A DNA stretch of 64,000 bases, taken from NCBI RefSeq assembly GCF_033473495.1, contig NC_088935.1, forward strand, positions 5,146,001 to 5,210,000. Reading direction: 5' to 3'. The notes under the pieces are model-generated. The model was not told the origin of the DNA and ran no database searches. It saw only the letters and a list, made by a program, of their open reading frames with translations. Made by a program: the position numbers and the translations under genes. Positions 19,614-32,387 of this stretch are shown here, one piece after another. Numbering within the stretch: the first letter of the stretch is position 1; each line of letters opens with the position of its first letter. This DNA is from Cercospora beticola (taxonomy: Eukaryota > Ascomycota > Dothideomycetes > Mycosphaerellales > Mycosphaerellaceae).

Positions 19614-20877
19614 CTACTCCAACAACGGCACATCGTCAAACTCCTTCCTCATGTATACCCTCAACGCATCCAACCCATCTTTCAACACCTGCGTGGCACA
19701 CACATACCCAAACCTCACATACCCCTTAAATTCCTCCCCAAACAGATCCCCAGGCAAAAGCATCACACCCGTCTTCTCTTGCACATCCTCGCAAAAAGCC
19801 TTCGTATCAATCCTCTTCCCATCCCTCTCAAACTTCACAAACGCCGTCGTCCCCGCAACAGGTTTCGTCCAACTCGCATATTCATCATGCTTAATGATCC
19901 ACTTCTCCAAGATTTCCACATTCGCCTTCGCAAGTTGGATATTTCTCCCTAGTAACGCATGAATTGTATCCGGACTCAGCGCAAATGCCGCAACTTTTTG
20001 ATCGAGTTTTGATACGCTGATGGTTGTGTAGTCTCGTGTACTTGCACATTTCTCAATGAGCTCTTGATTCCGACTTGCGATCCAGCCGACGCGGAGGCCG
20101 GCGAGGGAGTAGGCTTTGGATAATGAGCCGGTGACGACTGTGTTCTTGTACCCAAGGGAGAGGAGAGAAGGAGGGAATTCGGTGTCCATTGGTGCGATGC
20201 CGTGGAAGATGGGTCGGTAGACTTCATCAGCCATGATGGTGATATTTTTCGATTCTGCGAAATCGACGAGTTTGTGGAGGAGGGATTTAGGGAGAATTTG
20301 GCCGGTGGGGTTTTGAGGATTGTTGATGATGATCAGTTTTGTGGCGGGGTTGGATTCTACGAGGGATTGGAGGTCTTCGATTGAAGGGAGCCATTTGTTG
20401 GCTGGGTCGGATTTCCAGAGGGAGACGGTGCAGCCGAGGGATTCGGGGACGGTGTATAGTTGTTGGTAGGTTGGGTAGTGGCAGATTACGTGGTCGTCTG
20501 GGCTGAGGAGGGAGTAGAGGATGAGATGGTTGGCGGCGATGGCGCCTGGGGTTATGAGGACTCCGTCGGGGCTCAGAGGTGTGCCTACTTTGCCGGAGTA
20601 GAGTCGAGAGAGGTTCTCGCGGAGAGCGGCGCTGCCGCGGATTTCGCCATAGGTTTGGGGATCAGAGAGGTCGATCAGATCGCTAGGCTTGAGGTCCTTG
20701 TTCTCCGAGAGCTCGACGAGCTCGTTGATTGAGAGGCTGTGACAACACGTTTCGGCAATGTTGTACTTGCATTTCGTTTCGTACTTGTCCATCCACTATG
20801 CCTTCCTTAGCTCATAGTCATAGCGCTTGCAGCGATTTGCTTACTTGTTCCACGCCGAACGGTTGTGGAGGCGACAT
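19614..20877 (-). CDS. PLP-dependent aminotransferase, class I/II
   Basis: A 404-residue fold-type I aminotransferase. A mini-exon at 20877-20845 codes for MSPPQPFGVEQ; a 49-nt intron (GTAAGC...CATAG) leads to the main exon 20795-19614, which starts WMDKYETKCKYNIAET. The PLP-binding Lys is in VTGSLSKAYSLAGLRVGW; other landmarks are INNPQNPTGQILP, IMADEVYRPIF and the substrate carboxylate Arg in GYVRFGYV near the end. The family covers aspartate, aromatic and unusual amino-acid aminotransferases, and the substrate cannot be assigned. It has no mitochondrial presequence, so it is probably cytosolic. No biosynthetic cluster surrounds it. It is divergent from the ABC transporter gene over 630 bp. 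Confidence 0.88.
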
Positions 20878-21507
20878 ATTGGCTGCTCGTCTCAACTACT
20901 TCTACGTTACCCGGATTGAACTTGGCTGTGCTGGGGAAGACTGTGTAACCAATGATGGCCAAGAATATAAGTAGTGACGAGTCAGATATATGTAGCGATG
21001 TTCGGAGTCTGGGGCAGTTTAGACTCGGCTTAGGTAACTCCTCCACTTCGCCGGAGAGGGTCTCGTGAGAGTTCTAGATGCACAGAATCTTGAGTGGTCG
21101 GCATCGCATGCCGTGACGATTTCGATCATCAGACCTGAAGGCCGCTTACATGTTGTCGTGAAGGCACGGAGTCGCATTTACGAACAAATGGAGTGATAGA
21201 ACTTGAGCTCGTGGGCATGACATCGCTCGGCGGATTGCCATGTGCTCTCTTGACAGGGGTCAGATGAGCCGCGGCGGCTGCGCCGCGATTGCTCGATTGG
21301 ATCGACGGCAGCTTAGATACGCTCCGTCTTGACATCTTGCTGCTGCTGTTGTGTATCATCGCGTGTGTCGCTCCATCCTGGAGGAACACGCTGTTGTCTG
21401 CCTGCGTTGCACTTCATCCTCTCCTCATGCGATAACCACGACGTCGCCGCTCCGGCCTCAATCCACCGCCCGTCGACCGCGATAGACTACTCCCAGGCAA
21501 CCTCGCC
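20878..21507. promoter_or_regulatory. Divergent promoter region, aminotransferase / ABC transporter
   Basis: 630 bp between two divergent genes. A pyrimidine-rich stretch lies shortly before the transporter start. No TATA box or named operator could be picked out, and short ORFs in it look like noise. Confidence 0.4.
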
Positions 21508-24500
21508 ATGTGGCGTTCATTATGCGCTGCGTCTGTCGTGACGCTGCTGTCCTTTCCATGCACGGCCTCGGCTGCCTTCAGTACGAACGAATTCTACACC
21601 ACCAACGCTGATCTCCTAGCTCGAAACGATCCCTTCAACCTGTTTGTCCGCGAGAAACGACCCGAGGACTGCCCGCCATGTTTCAATTGCAACCTTGACG
21701 ATTTCAAGTGCATGCAATACGGCAACTGCACCAAGAGCAGTGGCAAGTGCTCTTGTCCCTCTGGATTCGGTGGCGAAGATTGTAGCCAGCCGCTCTGCGG
21801 CTCTCTAGCAGATGGCAAGGACAGGTTGCCACGAGAAGGCGATCAATGCAGTTGCAAAGATGGGTGGGGAGGCATCAACTGCAACGTGTGCGAGACCAAT
21901 GATGCGTGCAATGCTATGATGCCGGAAGGCAAGGACGGCATTTGCTACCGGGAGGGCTTGGTCCAGAAGGAGAACTACCAGATGTGTGATATCACGAACC
22001 GCAAGATTTTGGACACACTTAAAGACAAGAAGCCGCAGGCTACCTTCAGCTGTAATGCTGAAAGGGCAGAGTGCAATTTCCAGTTCTGGGTGGATCAGAA
22101 AGAGAGCTTCTACTGCGCACTCGACACATGTACCTGGGATCTGAAGGCGACGGATACCAAGAACACAACCAGCTACCACTGTGAACATATCAAGTGTTCG
22201 TGTGTTCCAGGTCGCATGCTCTGTGGCGAGAAGGACAGCATCGACATTGGTGATTTTCTGGATCAATCCATCCAGGGACCTGCAGGCTTCACCTCTGTCA
22301 GCAGCCTAGATGGAAAAGGAGATGGCAGCACTTTCACTGAGCCGGCCATGAACGATCTGATATCGAACGTGTTCGGAGATCCAAGCATCATGCTCAAGTG
22401 CCACAGCGGTGAGTGCCTGTACAAGAATGAGGTTCCAGGATACACCAGGCCCATCAAGACCATCAACACACCACTAATTGCTGGGGTGATCTCTGGTGTT
22501 GCGCTCTTTATAGTGGCGCTCGTGCTGCTCATTTACTTCATGAACCGGAGAAGCGTGAACAAGTGGGGCTACATTCACCTGTCGGAGGACGAAGAGGAGG
22601 AGAATGCCAGATTGTTGGCAGACCACAAGCCAGCGTCCTTGTTCTTCGAGAATGTTGCCTACAACATCAAGGGCAAGCAGGTCTTGACAAATGTCTGTGG
22701 TGCTGTGCATCCTGGTGAGCTGCTCGCAATCATGGGCGCATCAGGTGCTGGCAAGACGTCCTTCCTTGACATTTTGGCACGCAAGAAGAAACGAGGCCTT
22801 GCCACCGGAGACTTTTATCTCAACGGAGAGAAGATCCCTGACGACGACTTCAGGAACGTCATTGGCTTTGTGGATCAAGAGGACACCTTGCTGCCAACCT
22901 TGACTGTGCATGAAACGATTCTGGACTCTGCTCTGCTTCGCCTTCCCAGGGAGATGAGCCGCGCTGCAAAAGAGCAGAAAGTAGAGGATGTCGAGAGACA
23001 ACTCGGTATCTTCCACATCAGACACCAAATTATTGGCTCTGAAGAGAGCGGACGTGGCATCTCTGGCGGCGAGAAGCGCCGCGTTGGCATTGCCTGCGAG
23101 CTGGTGACCAGCCCAAGCATTCTGTTCCTGGACGAGCCAACCTCAGGCCTCGATGCCTACAATGCGTTCAATGTTGTGGAATGTCTCGTTACTTTGGTCA
23201 AGAGCTACAACAGGACTGTTGTGTTTACTATCCATCAGCCACGCTCGAACATCGTGGCCTTATTCGATCAACTCATCCTTCTTTCACAGGGTCGCACTGT
23301 CTACAGTGGACCCTTCCGCGAATGCCAGAACTACTTCGACAGTATAGGATATTCGTGTCCGCCTGGTTTCAACATTGCAGACTACTTGGTAGATCTGACG
23401 ATGCATGCCACTGCAGGCCACGACTCAGACGACATCGAGGACGACTATCAGTCCCAGACTGATGGGAGGATTACTAGAGCAAGCTCTACTATGGCTGTGA
23501 AGAGCATTGCCAGTGTCAGCAATGTCAGTGTCGGCGAGTCGACAAACGAGAGCGCTGAGCACAACGTAGTGCGACCGCGAGGCAAGCGTAGTCTTAGCAT
23601 TCGCCAGCAGCAAGAGAGGCAGCTGTTCTCTAGGAAGAGCACAGAAGTGCCTACCAGCTCGCACAGTGTGCAGAGCGAGGGTGAGAGCACATTTGGTGAC
23701 CAAGACAGCACGCGGCAGCAATGGCTCAAGTTATCCAAGCAGCAAGGAGCACCTCCCCCTCAGATCTTGGACGATCCTCACAACCTCCCACCAGCAGTAC
23801 AAGGCGCGACTGGAACCAGTCTAGACTACTTGGTCGCCTCTTATCAACAATCAGAGGTGGCAGCTGAGTTGCGCAGCGATCTTCAGAACGCCATTTCTGG
23901 AGCAGGACACAGCAATGGAAATGGCAATGTTCCCGGGTCACCAAACGGAACAGCCAGCAGTAAGCAGTTCAAAGGATACCGAAAGCCATGGATCACCGCG
24001 CAGTTCGTCATTCTCTCACGGAGAACGTGGCGTAATCTCTACCGCAATCCGATGCTCATGCTCACGCACTATGCTATTGCCATTGTGCTAGCAGTGTTCC
24101 TGGGCTTCCTCTTCTACGGCCTCACAGACGATCTGAAAGGATTCCAAAACCGACTCGGCTTCTTCTTTTTCTTGCTGGCGCTCTTCGGCTTCAGCACTCT
24201 GACCTCACTCACCGTGTTCGCACCCGAGCGTCTCCTCTTCTTGCGCGAACGCTCCAAGGGCTACTACAACCCTCTGGCATACTACCTATCCAAGGTCGTC
24301 TTCGACATTGTCCCTCTTCGCCTCATTCCACCTTTCATTATGGGCTGCATTGTCTATCCCATGACAGGTCTCATCCCCGCCTGGAGCGAATTTCTGAAAT
24401 TCATGCTCTTCATTGTGCTTTTCAACCTCGCTGCAGCTATGATCTGCCTGACCATCGGCATCTGTGTTCGCAACCAAGGCGTTGCGAATCTCCTGGGCGT

Positions 24501-24885
24501 CTTGGTGATGCTCTTCAGTCTGCTTTTCGGAGGCTTTTTACTCAACCAGGAAACTATTCCTCGACCACTCTTGTGGTTGCAATCGGTACGTTCTATTCAT
24601 TCACCTACATCCTGCTTACAGACAACTTTGACTGACTTCTCACCACAGCTCTCCATCTTCCACTACGGCTTCGAAGGTCTCATCGTCAACGAAGTCCGAT
24701 ACTTATCTCTCGTGGACAAGAAGTACGGTCTGAATATCGAAGTTCCTGGCTCAGCGATTCTGTCGAGTTTTGGCTTCAATGTTCTGGCTTTATGGCAAGA
24801 TGTAGTGGGTTTGTCAGTGTTCTGTGGTGTTTTCCTGGTCCTCGGGTATGCGGCGATACACTTTTTATTGGTTGAGACGAGATGA
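21508..24885 (+). CDS. adp1: ABC transporter, ABCG half-size, ADP1 type
   Basis: A 1104-residue ABC transporter like yeast Adp1. Exons are 21508-24585 and 24649-24885. It starts with a signal sequence ([18 protein letters not shown]), followed by a long Cys-rich lumenal or extracellular part with EGF-like modules ([20 protein letters not shown] and [15 protein letters not shown]). A TM segment ([20 protein letters not shown]) precedes the nucleotide-binding domain: Walker A GASGAGKT at residue 410, signature ISGGEKRR with Ser519, Walker [13 protein letters not shown] with Asp542. A Ser/Gln-rich linker (about 630-810) leads to the ABC2 membrane domain. ABCG half-transporters normally dimerise; the cargo is unknown. 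The 63-nt intron (GTACGT...CACAG) is in frame and free of stops. Confidence 0.93.
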   Translation: MWRSLCAASVVTLLSFPCTASAAFSTNEFYTTNADLLARNDPFNLFVREKRPEDCPPCFNCNLDDFKCMQYGNCTKSSGKCSCPSGFGGEDCSQPLCGSLADGKDRLPREGDQCSCKDGWGGINCNVCETNDACNAMMPEGKDGICYREGLVQKENYQMCDITNRKILDTLKDKKPQATFSCNAERAECNFQFWVDQKESFYCALDTCTWDLKATDTKNTTSYHCEHIKCSCVPGRMLCGEKDSIDIGDFLDQSIQGPAGFTSVSSLDGKGDGSTFTEPAMNDLISNVFGDPSIMLKCHSGECLYKNEVPGYTRPIKTINTPLIAGVISGVALFIVALVLLIYFMNRRSVNKWGYIHLSEDEEEENARLLADHKPASLFFENVAYNIKGKQVLTNVCGAVHPGELLAIMGASGAGKTSFLDILARKKKRGLATGDFYLNGEKIPDDDFRNVIGFVDQEDTLLPTLTVHETILDSALLRLPREMSRAAKEQKVEDVERQLGIFHIRHQIIGSEESGRGISGGEKRRVGIACELVTSPSILFLDEPTSGLDAYNAFNVVECLVTLVKSYNRTVVFTIHQPRSNIVALFDQLILLSQGRTVYSGPFRECQNYFDSIGYSCPPGFNIADYLVDLTMHATAGHDSDDIEDDYQSQTDGRITRASSTMAVKSIASVSNVSVGESTNESAEHNVVRPRGKRSLSIRQQQERQLFSRKSTEVPTSSHSVQSEGESTFGDQDSTRQQWLKLSKQQGAPPPQILDDPHNLPPAVQGATGTSLDYLVASYQQSEVAAELRSDLQNAISGAGHSNGNGNVPGSPNGTASSKQFKGYRKPWITAQFVILSRRTWRNLYRNPMLMLTHYAIAIVLAVFLGFLFYGLTDDLKGFQNRLGFFFFLLALFGFSTLTSLTVFAPERLLFLRERSKGYYNPLAYYLSKVVFDIVPLRLIPPFIMGCIVYPMTGLIPAWSEFLKFMLFIVLFNLAAAMICLTIGICVRNQGVANLLGVLVMLFSLLFGGFLLNQETIPRPLLWLQSVRSIHSPTSCLQTTLTDFSPQLSIFHYGFEGLIVNEVRYLSLVDKKYGLNIEVPGSAILSSFGFNVLALWQDVVGLSVFCGVFLVLGYAAIHFLLVETR

Positions 24886-27800
24886 GAGGAACTGGTTACT
24901 AGCTATGGCATGAGGGTACGACTCTGTTGTTGCTTGCTGTAAATACCTTGCTTGCGCTTGTGCGCAAGTGTATGTATACATGTTAGAGGACGCGAATGGA
25001 CGACAGGAAGCGTTCTTATGGGTGATAGAATGGACTGGTGGTATCAATGCTTTGAGGTGTGAGAAATGGAATGACAAATATGATCTTACGATGACTGCCG
25101 TTTGTCTCTTGTGAATTTGTTTCTGACTTCTGACTTCTTTCAACTGTGATTCGTCCCTTCATCCGTCACACGACTCATGTACGCTATACTACCTTTCCTG
25201 TCAACTGTAGTTGTGTGGTGGTAGGATCAACCGGCTGCGTTTTGCTCTCTCCCACATCGTCGGGCGGTGCACCGACAGCACCATCCAGAATTACCCTTCT
25301 TTGATTTTTCCCCTCTTCTACCTTCTTCTACTTCGTCATCATAATCTTGCTCCTCAATCGAAGACGGATGCTGAAGCACAGTCATCTTGATACACATCTG
25401 AAGCTCTAACTCTTCCTTGTCTTGCTGAGCAACGTTATCGGCAAACGCAAGTCAGACGACTTCTCACTCTGGCGGCCAGTATACTGTTCCGAGCGAGTGA
25501 ACTGTCAGTCAGGCAGCACGTGGGTATGTCATAGTATACTATCTCTGGCATCCGAAACAACTGAAAGACCCTTTGTGAAGCCTGCTCATGAGCCTCATCA
25601 AACAAACGCTGAGAGTTTCGTGAGTGAGAAGTTGTGAGTTCGGGCTTTTGTCATTCATTCATGTACATGTGTGTGCTGCAGCTTGCAGGCTTCTGAGTAT
25701 CATCTTGTCATTGCTGTTCGTTGTTCGGGATTTGACGCGGACGTAAAAAGATTTGGCCTTACATGTGCTTGCAGAGGCTGGAGCTGGCTTACACCGCAAA
25801 GGATGGCAGCTGTGTGAGATCCTGCAATCATGGGCCATGATGTTGGGTCAGTAAACGCCGCGGCGCCACATCACAAAAGTCCACTAACGATGAGACGGAT
25901 GAGCCTTGGGTTGGATGTATCGTGGTATCTCTGTAAGAGCTGATGGCTGCTAGCTCGATGCATAGCAGCCCATAGAGCGGAGAAGTGGTCACAGAGTTGG
26001 GCGAAATTCTTGCGCATCGGTGGTGGCAACGGAGAAAGAGCTTCTGGTTAGACGTTGTAATGATGATGTACGCCACCCAGCAGTGACTCCTTTCTGGGCA
26101 CAAGGATGCTATGGCATTAGCAAGTCAGTGTGCTGTCTGCTTTGGGACACTGGTTAGCGCCCTGTCCTTCTTTCGGAGAGCTTGGAAGACAGCGCAATAC
26201 CAGTGCCATGCCAATGGGAAAGGAGGAGCCTAGGATGTTCAACGTGGCGGCGGCGATTTTTGTACGAAACACATGGATAGTATGCCAACAGAAGTCAGTA
26301 TCTTCCTGTTCTGGGCAGCGATGGGCGCTTGCGTCCGTACGTATCAAGTTTCGGTGCTCCTGAGAGTCGGAAAGTGCGAATGGCTGAAACGTGCGAACTG
26401 GTGGAGGGCGTGGTGTATGCGCTGTGCTCTCGGTAACTCGTGCTGGCGATGAGAGGTTCCATGTTGGCTGGGATATCGATGCTTGGGCAACCACACCACT
26501 TCACACTTTTTTTTTCGGCGGCATGATTTGACACCGGCGGCTATCAGGCCGCTATACGATGGAGGTACGCGTTGGTGTTGCCTTCGATGTGATTTCACGC
26601 CAGGGGGAGCTCGTGGTCCTTCCGTACCGCGTGTGATCGCTGGGGTCATTGGAAGATCCGATGGCAGAATTGTGGAAGTTGGCATGGTGGTGGTAATATA
26701 CGCGTGGTACAACAGCTGCGTACCGGTATCGTGCGAACGGAACACTGTCTCCACGCTCACGCGGGCAAGCAGACAAAGTGTATCACGTTGTTGCTGGTCT
26801 CATCAGCAAGCGTGTTCCATGGCACGAGTGAGCCAACATGTCGCTGCTGTGGTACTGCTGGGTTGAGGGGAGCATCAATTCCCCAGTGCGGAAGCTATGA
26901 CGTCCAAAGTAGGTTCTGCGTGAGTTCGGTAGCTGTCGCCTTCAATACACGAAGTTGTGGCGAAAGCCTGGAAGGGCAGCTGATATGGGGGAAGGTTTGT
27001 CAAAAGAAGGTGCATTTGGCCAACCTAGGAAGCATGTCCTCGTTCTGATGGATGCAGCGGCAATTGATCAGCACGGGACCGAGCGGATACCGTAGGATGC
27101 AGTGTTGAAGACGCGTTGAACGCGTTCGCGCGTTCAGCAAGCATTCGTGAACGTGATGGGGGAATCCCAGCCGCTGATACGGGAGGCGGCGGGAGACCAT
27201 TGTCTCGCCAGCATTGCAGCGCGGTCATGTTGACGCCCTGCTGGCGATAGCTTAGACAACGCACCGGCAGAAGCGGACGTCGTTGGTGACTTGGCGTGTA
27301 TGGGCGGAGCAAGCATTCCGTGCTCGTGGTGGAATATCGCGAGCAACAGGGCAGTGGAGCGCGAGAACTGGGTAGTGTACTGCGCCACAGGTGGGCAAGC
27401 GAAAGTGAATTATACGGGCGTGTCCGACCACTCCCTCGGGACAGATTTCGAGGTTCGAAACTGCGTACACCATCTTCTCCTGTGGTTGCACTGGACGGCC
27501 TGCCTGGCCGATTTTGGATGGCTTCACTGGTTCTTTCCAGTTTCCTTTGGATCACTCATCAGCATATCATGTCGTCTGATGGGTTGCAACTTGCAAAGAC
27601 CTCAGCTCGCCGAGACTTGTGCCATCTGGGTCGAGCGTAGCGGAATGACGCGTTGTGAACGCGACCCCGGAGCACGCGATCTGGCGAAGTCTAACCTGCT
27701 TAAGCTCAGGGCTGTGGCTGCAGCAGAAGCGAGCGCTGGAACGTTTGATGAGCATTTGGAAGTGGCGGGCGTCACATCACTGGACGATTTGATGAGGGGC

Positions 27801-30420
27801 CACCCACTCGTATCTCACATCCTCATCTGCCCCCAATGTTCATGAATGATACGTGTACGGTTTGAGCAAGTACAGTGCGTAACGCTGAGGTGGCCTCCGA
27901 GACCGAGTTCCCTGCCAGGCGGTCGTAAAACTCACACAAGCGTCCGCACAGTGAGCCGAGTCAGTGCCCTAGGTGTCTCCAATTTCAGCTGTTGTTTCTG
28001 GCGAAAGCCACACCGACCGAGGCCTCTGATGGCAATGCGAGAAAGAAGTCACTGCACGATACGATGCAAGTTCCCGTGGACCTGTGATTCTGCGCACATG
28101 TGCATAATAAGGCTGCCCGCTCGTACTGCACCAGCGCGTCTATGTCTGCTGAAGAGCCCGTGTCCAATGTTGCTGTGTTTTCCCGAAAACGTCAAGCGCG
28201 GCTCTCCATCAAAGGCTAGTTGAATCGTGGACCAGTAGTACGAGAGTACAATGCGCTACCGGTGAATGCGAGATCCTTTCCGAGCCGCAATCGTGCAGAT
28301 AGTTGCGAGAGCAGCCGTCTTTTGCTGGTGAAGAGAGGCGGCACCACGCTGGCGCAGGGCTGGGCAGACCGTGTGAAGAAGGCTAGGCGCTCCTGCCAGC
28401 GGAGCGTGCGTGATAGCAGACGTGGCTTCTTCGAGACTGGCGTTGAAGATCATGAATGTATCGAGTCGTGCCGCAACGGACCATACAAAGTCAAGACTTC
28501 AGATCGAGATCTGGTTGTAAATTGAGGGCCAGCCTTTGCATTTCTGAAGCAGGTCCAGGGTGCTCAGGAACTTGCACCTAGGAGAGCTGTCCGCCAGGGT
28601 TCGAGGTCCCTGAGTGAAGCTCTCGACATGTGAAAGTCTTTCCGGACGCAAGGCGACTTTTGGTGAGCTGAATCGGAGTACGTATATATGTTGTAAAGTG
28701 AATGTGGTAAGTGGGTGCGACGCACGTTACCTGCGGACCTAATGCAACTGCTCGCATGGTATCTTCTCCGATGCTACGTCATGTCTCGCGTTCTTGTACA
28801 GCACGCGACACAAAACACACGCGTAGATTGCTTGTGAAATTTTGCCGGCTTAGTCGTGTCGTAGCGTGGAGTGGAACAATGTTGTGTCTCAGAGCGTTGG
28901 TGGGCTCTGGTCTCGCCTGGCTCACCGTAACGGCATTGCCGCGGATCTTCGGAATCATTGCATACAGCATTCGTGTGAGCTGCATGGGCGGCGCAAGGAG
29001 GAAGAAAAAAAAAAGCGAGCGGACAATGGCTAAGAGCATGCTGTAGCACAGCTGGGATCCGCCCAGAGTGCCGAACTCGCGTTTCATCCTCGCATTTGTG
29101 CACGCCGGGCAACCGAACGACGCGACATACCAACGCAATGTGCAACTAAAGATAGCAAGATATTCATTCGGTTTTCATGGGCGATCCAATTTGGCACAGC
29201 AACGAAGACGATTTGGGGATGCGAGTTTCTGAGACATGCCGCGTGCTGAGCATCCATGCAGTGACAGACTGTAGCAGTTGCGTTTGCGTACTCGCGTGTC
29301 TCTCGTCCGGTGCATCGAGCAGGAGCTCCAGGATGGGTGGGTATGTGATGCTGGCAACCGTGGTCTGAGGGTTTCTACGATGTAGTGCCGGTGCCACGAT
29401 GGGCGTTTGCAGTGTCCACAGCAAAGCCAGCGAAACCAGCCTGGCGTCCATAGACCGACTGTGATCTGCGGCAGCAAGCAAACAATTGTGCAACATTGAT
29501 ATCTGGTCGACGGCAATGCTGCGTTCAGATGGCTTGCCTCGTCCTGCTGCAATTTGACGTACATGCCTGGGATCCCAGGGTGCGAGTAGCCGCTCTCAAA
29601 TGGAGATCGGAGACTAGAAAGCGCTTAGGAGGCGGTTTGGAAGCCTTTGGGCGGTGGATGATGAGATTTGGGGCAATCAAGCCAGTGCGAACGCCCACTT
29701 TGGCCTCGTCGTGTCTCGCGGACGCGTCTGCCAGGACACGCGGGTAGAGTGCATGCAGCTCTCGATGAGGAGCAGAGCCGAATCTCTGGAGCGCCTTGGT
29801 CGTTGTATGCGTGGTAGCGACCTGCAAGTGCTGGGTTTCCGCAGGAGGTTCGGGCGAGGATGAGTGGCCGTCAGCGCACCGGGGGCTAACTCAATGAGCG
29901 GTAGCTGCATAAGACAGCGAAATGGCTGGCGGCTGTGATTCGACGGCGAGATTGTGGATCTGGACGCTGGCCGCTGGACATGGCTACGAGCACCAGCGCG
30001 CGCTCCGCCTGGCAGACAACGTGAAGCGTGGAGGCCGTGGCGTGCAGGACATGCGGCGGATGCTCAGTAGCAGAAGAGCAGACAGGACAACACAGCACCG
30101 GACAGGGCATGTCCCACAGGGGGCAGCTGGAGCGTCGTGTGAGCGGGATGGGGCACGGCACAGCACAAGCCACAGCTGCTGTGAGCCTGCCGAGCCTGCA
30201 TACTAGAGACGGCGGTCGAATGATGGATCTGCAGGAGTCTCTCGCCGGCCACAGCTGACACGCACAAAACGTCTGGGCTTTGGCACAGAGTGAGTTGCCG
30301 TAGTTAGACACGACCGTCGGCTGGCGCTGGGTCGTTGCATGATGGGCCGTGAGCGCAGCAGAGTTTCCTGACCTTGCAGCCAAGCGACGTGCAAGCGTCG
30401 GCGGTGGATCGCTAGGATCA
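24886..30420. other. 5.5-kb region without a recognisable gene
   Basis: The largest gene-free stretch in the window. Open frames of up to 184 codons occur on both strands, often opposite one another, as expected by chance in moderately GC-rich DNA. None shows a domain, signal peptide or consistent splice-linked extension. A pyrimidine-rich run at about 25288-25330 looks like a fungal transcription-start region, so a non-coding transcript is possible. There are homopolymers such as a T run near 26508 and an A run near 29005. I see no transposase, terminal repeat, tRNA or rRNA. Confidence 0.4.
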
Positions 30421-32387
30421 GTGTCTGTGTGCAGCTTGCTCTGCTCTCCTCTCCTTCACCTCCGTCGTTGTCCTTCGTTTTCCACCCCAATTTGCAATGG
30501 ATCATTGAGCAGGGAGTCGATTATTCGCCGCGGATTCGGCATCATCCTCTCCACTCCCTCTCCTTGCCGCTGGCCTTGTCATAGGTGCTGTGACCGCTGC
30601 AAATTGTGCTCCGGTCAGCCTCGACACCAGCACCACCTCGTCCTCATCAAAAACGTCGACCTCTCCTCTTCGTTGATCGTAGAGCTCCCTGACGTCCGCA
30701 TCCTCCCAACCGCTCCGACATCTTGCACCATCAACCTCGACGTCGACAGGTCTCGTGCCCACCTATCAGCCTGCTCCTGGATCGGCTCGTGTGCTGCCAT
30801 CAACTCGAAAGGTAAGAGACCATCATCCATCACCGTGCATGCACCAGGAACACGGACACGGAAGGACACCTCGACACGAATGGAGACGGCGGCGGCGGGT
30901 CACGTATGATGGGAACATCGAGAGAGGAGAAGAAGAAGGTGCGGTGCTTGCTGGAGGCTTTCCGTCGTGGCTGCCCACAGGTGCAGCGTGCCTGCCGAAG
31001 GTGAATCAGTACGACCGGAGAGTGTCGAGAGGTCTCAGCACTGCAGATACCATCACAGCAGTCGAGATCGTGGTTCAGGCAGCAAATCTCCTCCTCACGC
31101 CCGACCCGCCGTCACGTCCCCTTCCTCGAACCCGCCAGGAGTACTACACTCGACATACGGCCCGTATTCGGCACTCCCATTCGACTCTACCTGACAGACT
31201 GAGGGCTGTGGTGTCCGGCGTTGTTGTTGGCCGCTCGAGAATCCCGTTGGTTGTACATGCAACGAGCACGGGCACCATGGCATCATGTTGGGACTTGACA
31301 ACATGCCGCCCGTTCACCTGAACAATACATCGACTGTACGATATCCTCTGGCATCGAGGTGTGGCGTCAGTACTCAAGGTTCAACAGCCATTGGCCATCG
31401 CATTCCTTACGAGCGTTCTGGAACGGGCAGGCAATTCCAGCGTCAAATTTGTCTCTCCTGCACCACACCTCAATACAGGCAACCATTGACGAAGCTCACC
31501 ATTTCCTGGGACCTGCATGTGATCAATGACAGTCCGTTCAGTTCTGATGCTGACTTTTCCATCACAATAGCTGCAAATCATTGTGCTCACTTCAGACAAG
31601 CTTCAGTCGACCACGTTGCAATCTGTGCAGAAGAGTTACTCCCATCCTACAAGGCCAGGAGTGACGGTTGCTCAGGTATGCTACTATCATTTTATTGAAA
31701 GCCGACCCTCGGCTCGGAACCTCCTTGCCTCATCGTGCATTTCTGTGCAAACGAATTACTGACATTCCCCAGATTCTTCGCAGACTCCTGCACGATCACC
31801 CTCGATCCACTCAGCATTCACCAACACCTGTGGAGGCGTTAGCTCGCTCTCTGCACTTGGCACCCACATCCCAGGCGACCGAGAACAATCTGCTGGAACC
31901 TTGACCCAATCGGTTACCTCACCGTGGCTCGCAAGGAGACGATTCGTTCTGCAGCCCACCTCGCTCTCACCAAATAGCATCACAGTAATCTAATTCTCAA
32001 GGTATGCACCCCAGTCGCGCCGTTAGCTGATCGTGCTCTACGTAAGGTTCATGGTACCTACTCGAAGACACTTTCACGCGCACCCACCCAGCGAACGCCC
32101 CACAGCTCACACATTTTAGGCCTCACCAGCCGTTGTCCATAACACCTTCATTCGGCTTTTCGTCGAACGATCACTGTTCTGGATTGTTCATTCACTGGGT
32201 TCTACAATACCAACTAATCACGTTCATTCACGACCGGCCTCGTAGTGAGGATTCACACTCTTTAATACAGTTCAACTGCTGGGCATCCACTCTTTTGCAC
32301 ACCCGGAAAATCTCGACTTGCGACGACTTGTCAATCCTGGAGACTTGACAACACGTTCACCAACCGCACTGGAACCTCGTTACCAAC
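30421..32387 (+). promoter_or_regulatory. Probable long spliced 5' leader and promoter of the G1 cyclin gene
   Basis: A strongly pyrimidine-rich tract at about 30430-30490, typical of fungal transcription starts, is followed by ~1.9 kb with no main ORF before the cyclin ATG. Intron-like pairs can be seen: donor GTATGC at 31676 with acceptor CCCAG ending at 31772 and a CTGAC branch site just before it; donor GTATGC at 32002 with acceptor TTTTAG ending at 32119; and a lone donor GTAAGA at 30812. Several ATGs open short frames (for example 31285, 31668 and 32133). Long leaders with upstream ORFs are known for G1 cyclin mRNAs such as yeast CLN3. Transcription across this stretch is inference. Confidence 0.45.

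Noticed and set aside
27291..27845. 184-codon plus-strand open frame, with a 176-codon frame opposite
   Set aside because: Overlapping long frames on both strands in GC-rich DNA are expected by chance; neither has a recognisable motif.
28570..28620. GGTTCGAGG flanked by pairing bases, resembling a T arm
   Set aside because: The loop would be 8 nt, and no anticodon arm or acceptor stem can be drawn upstream.
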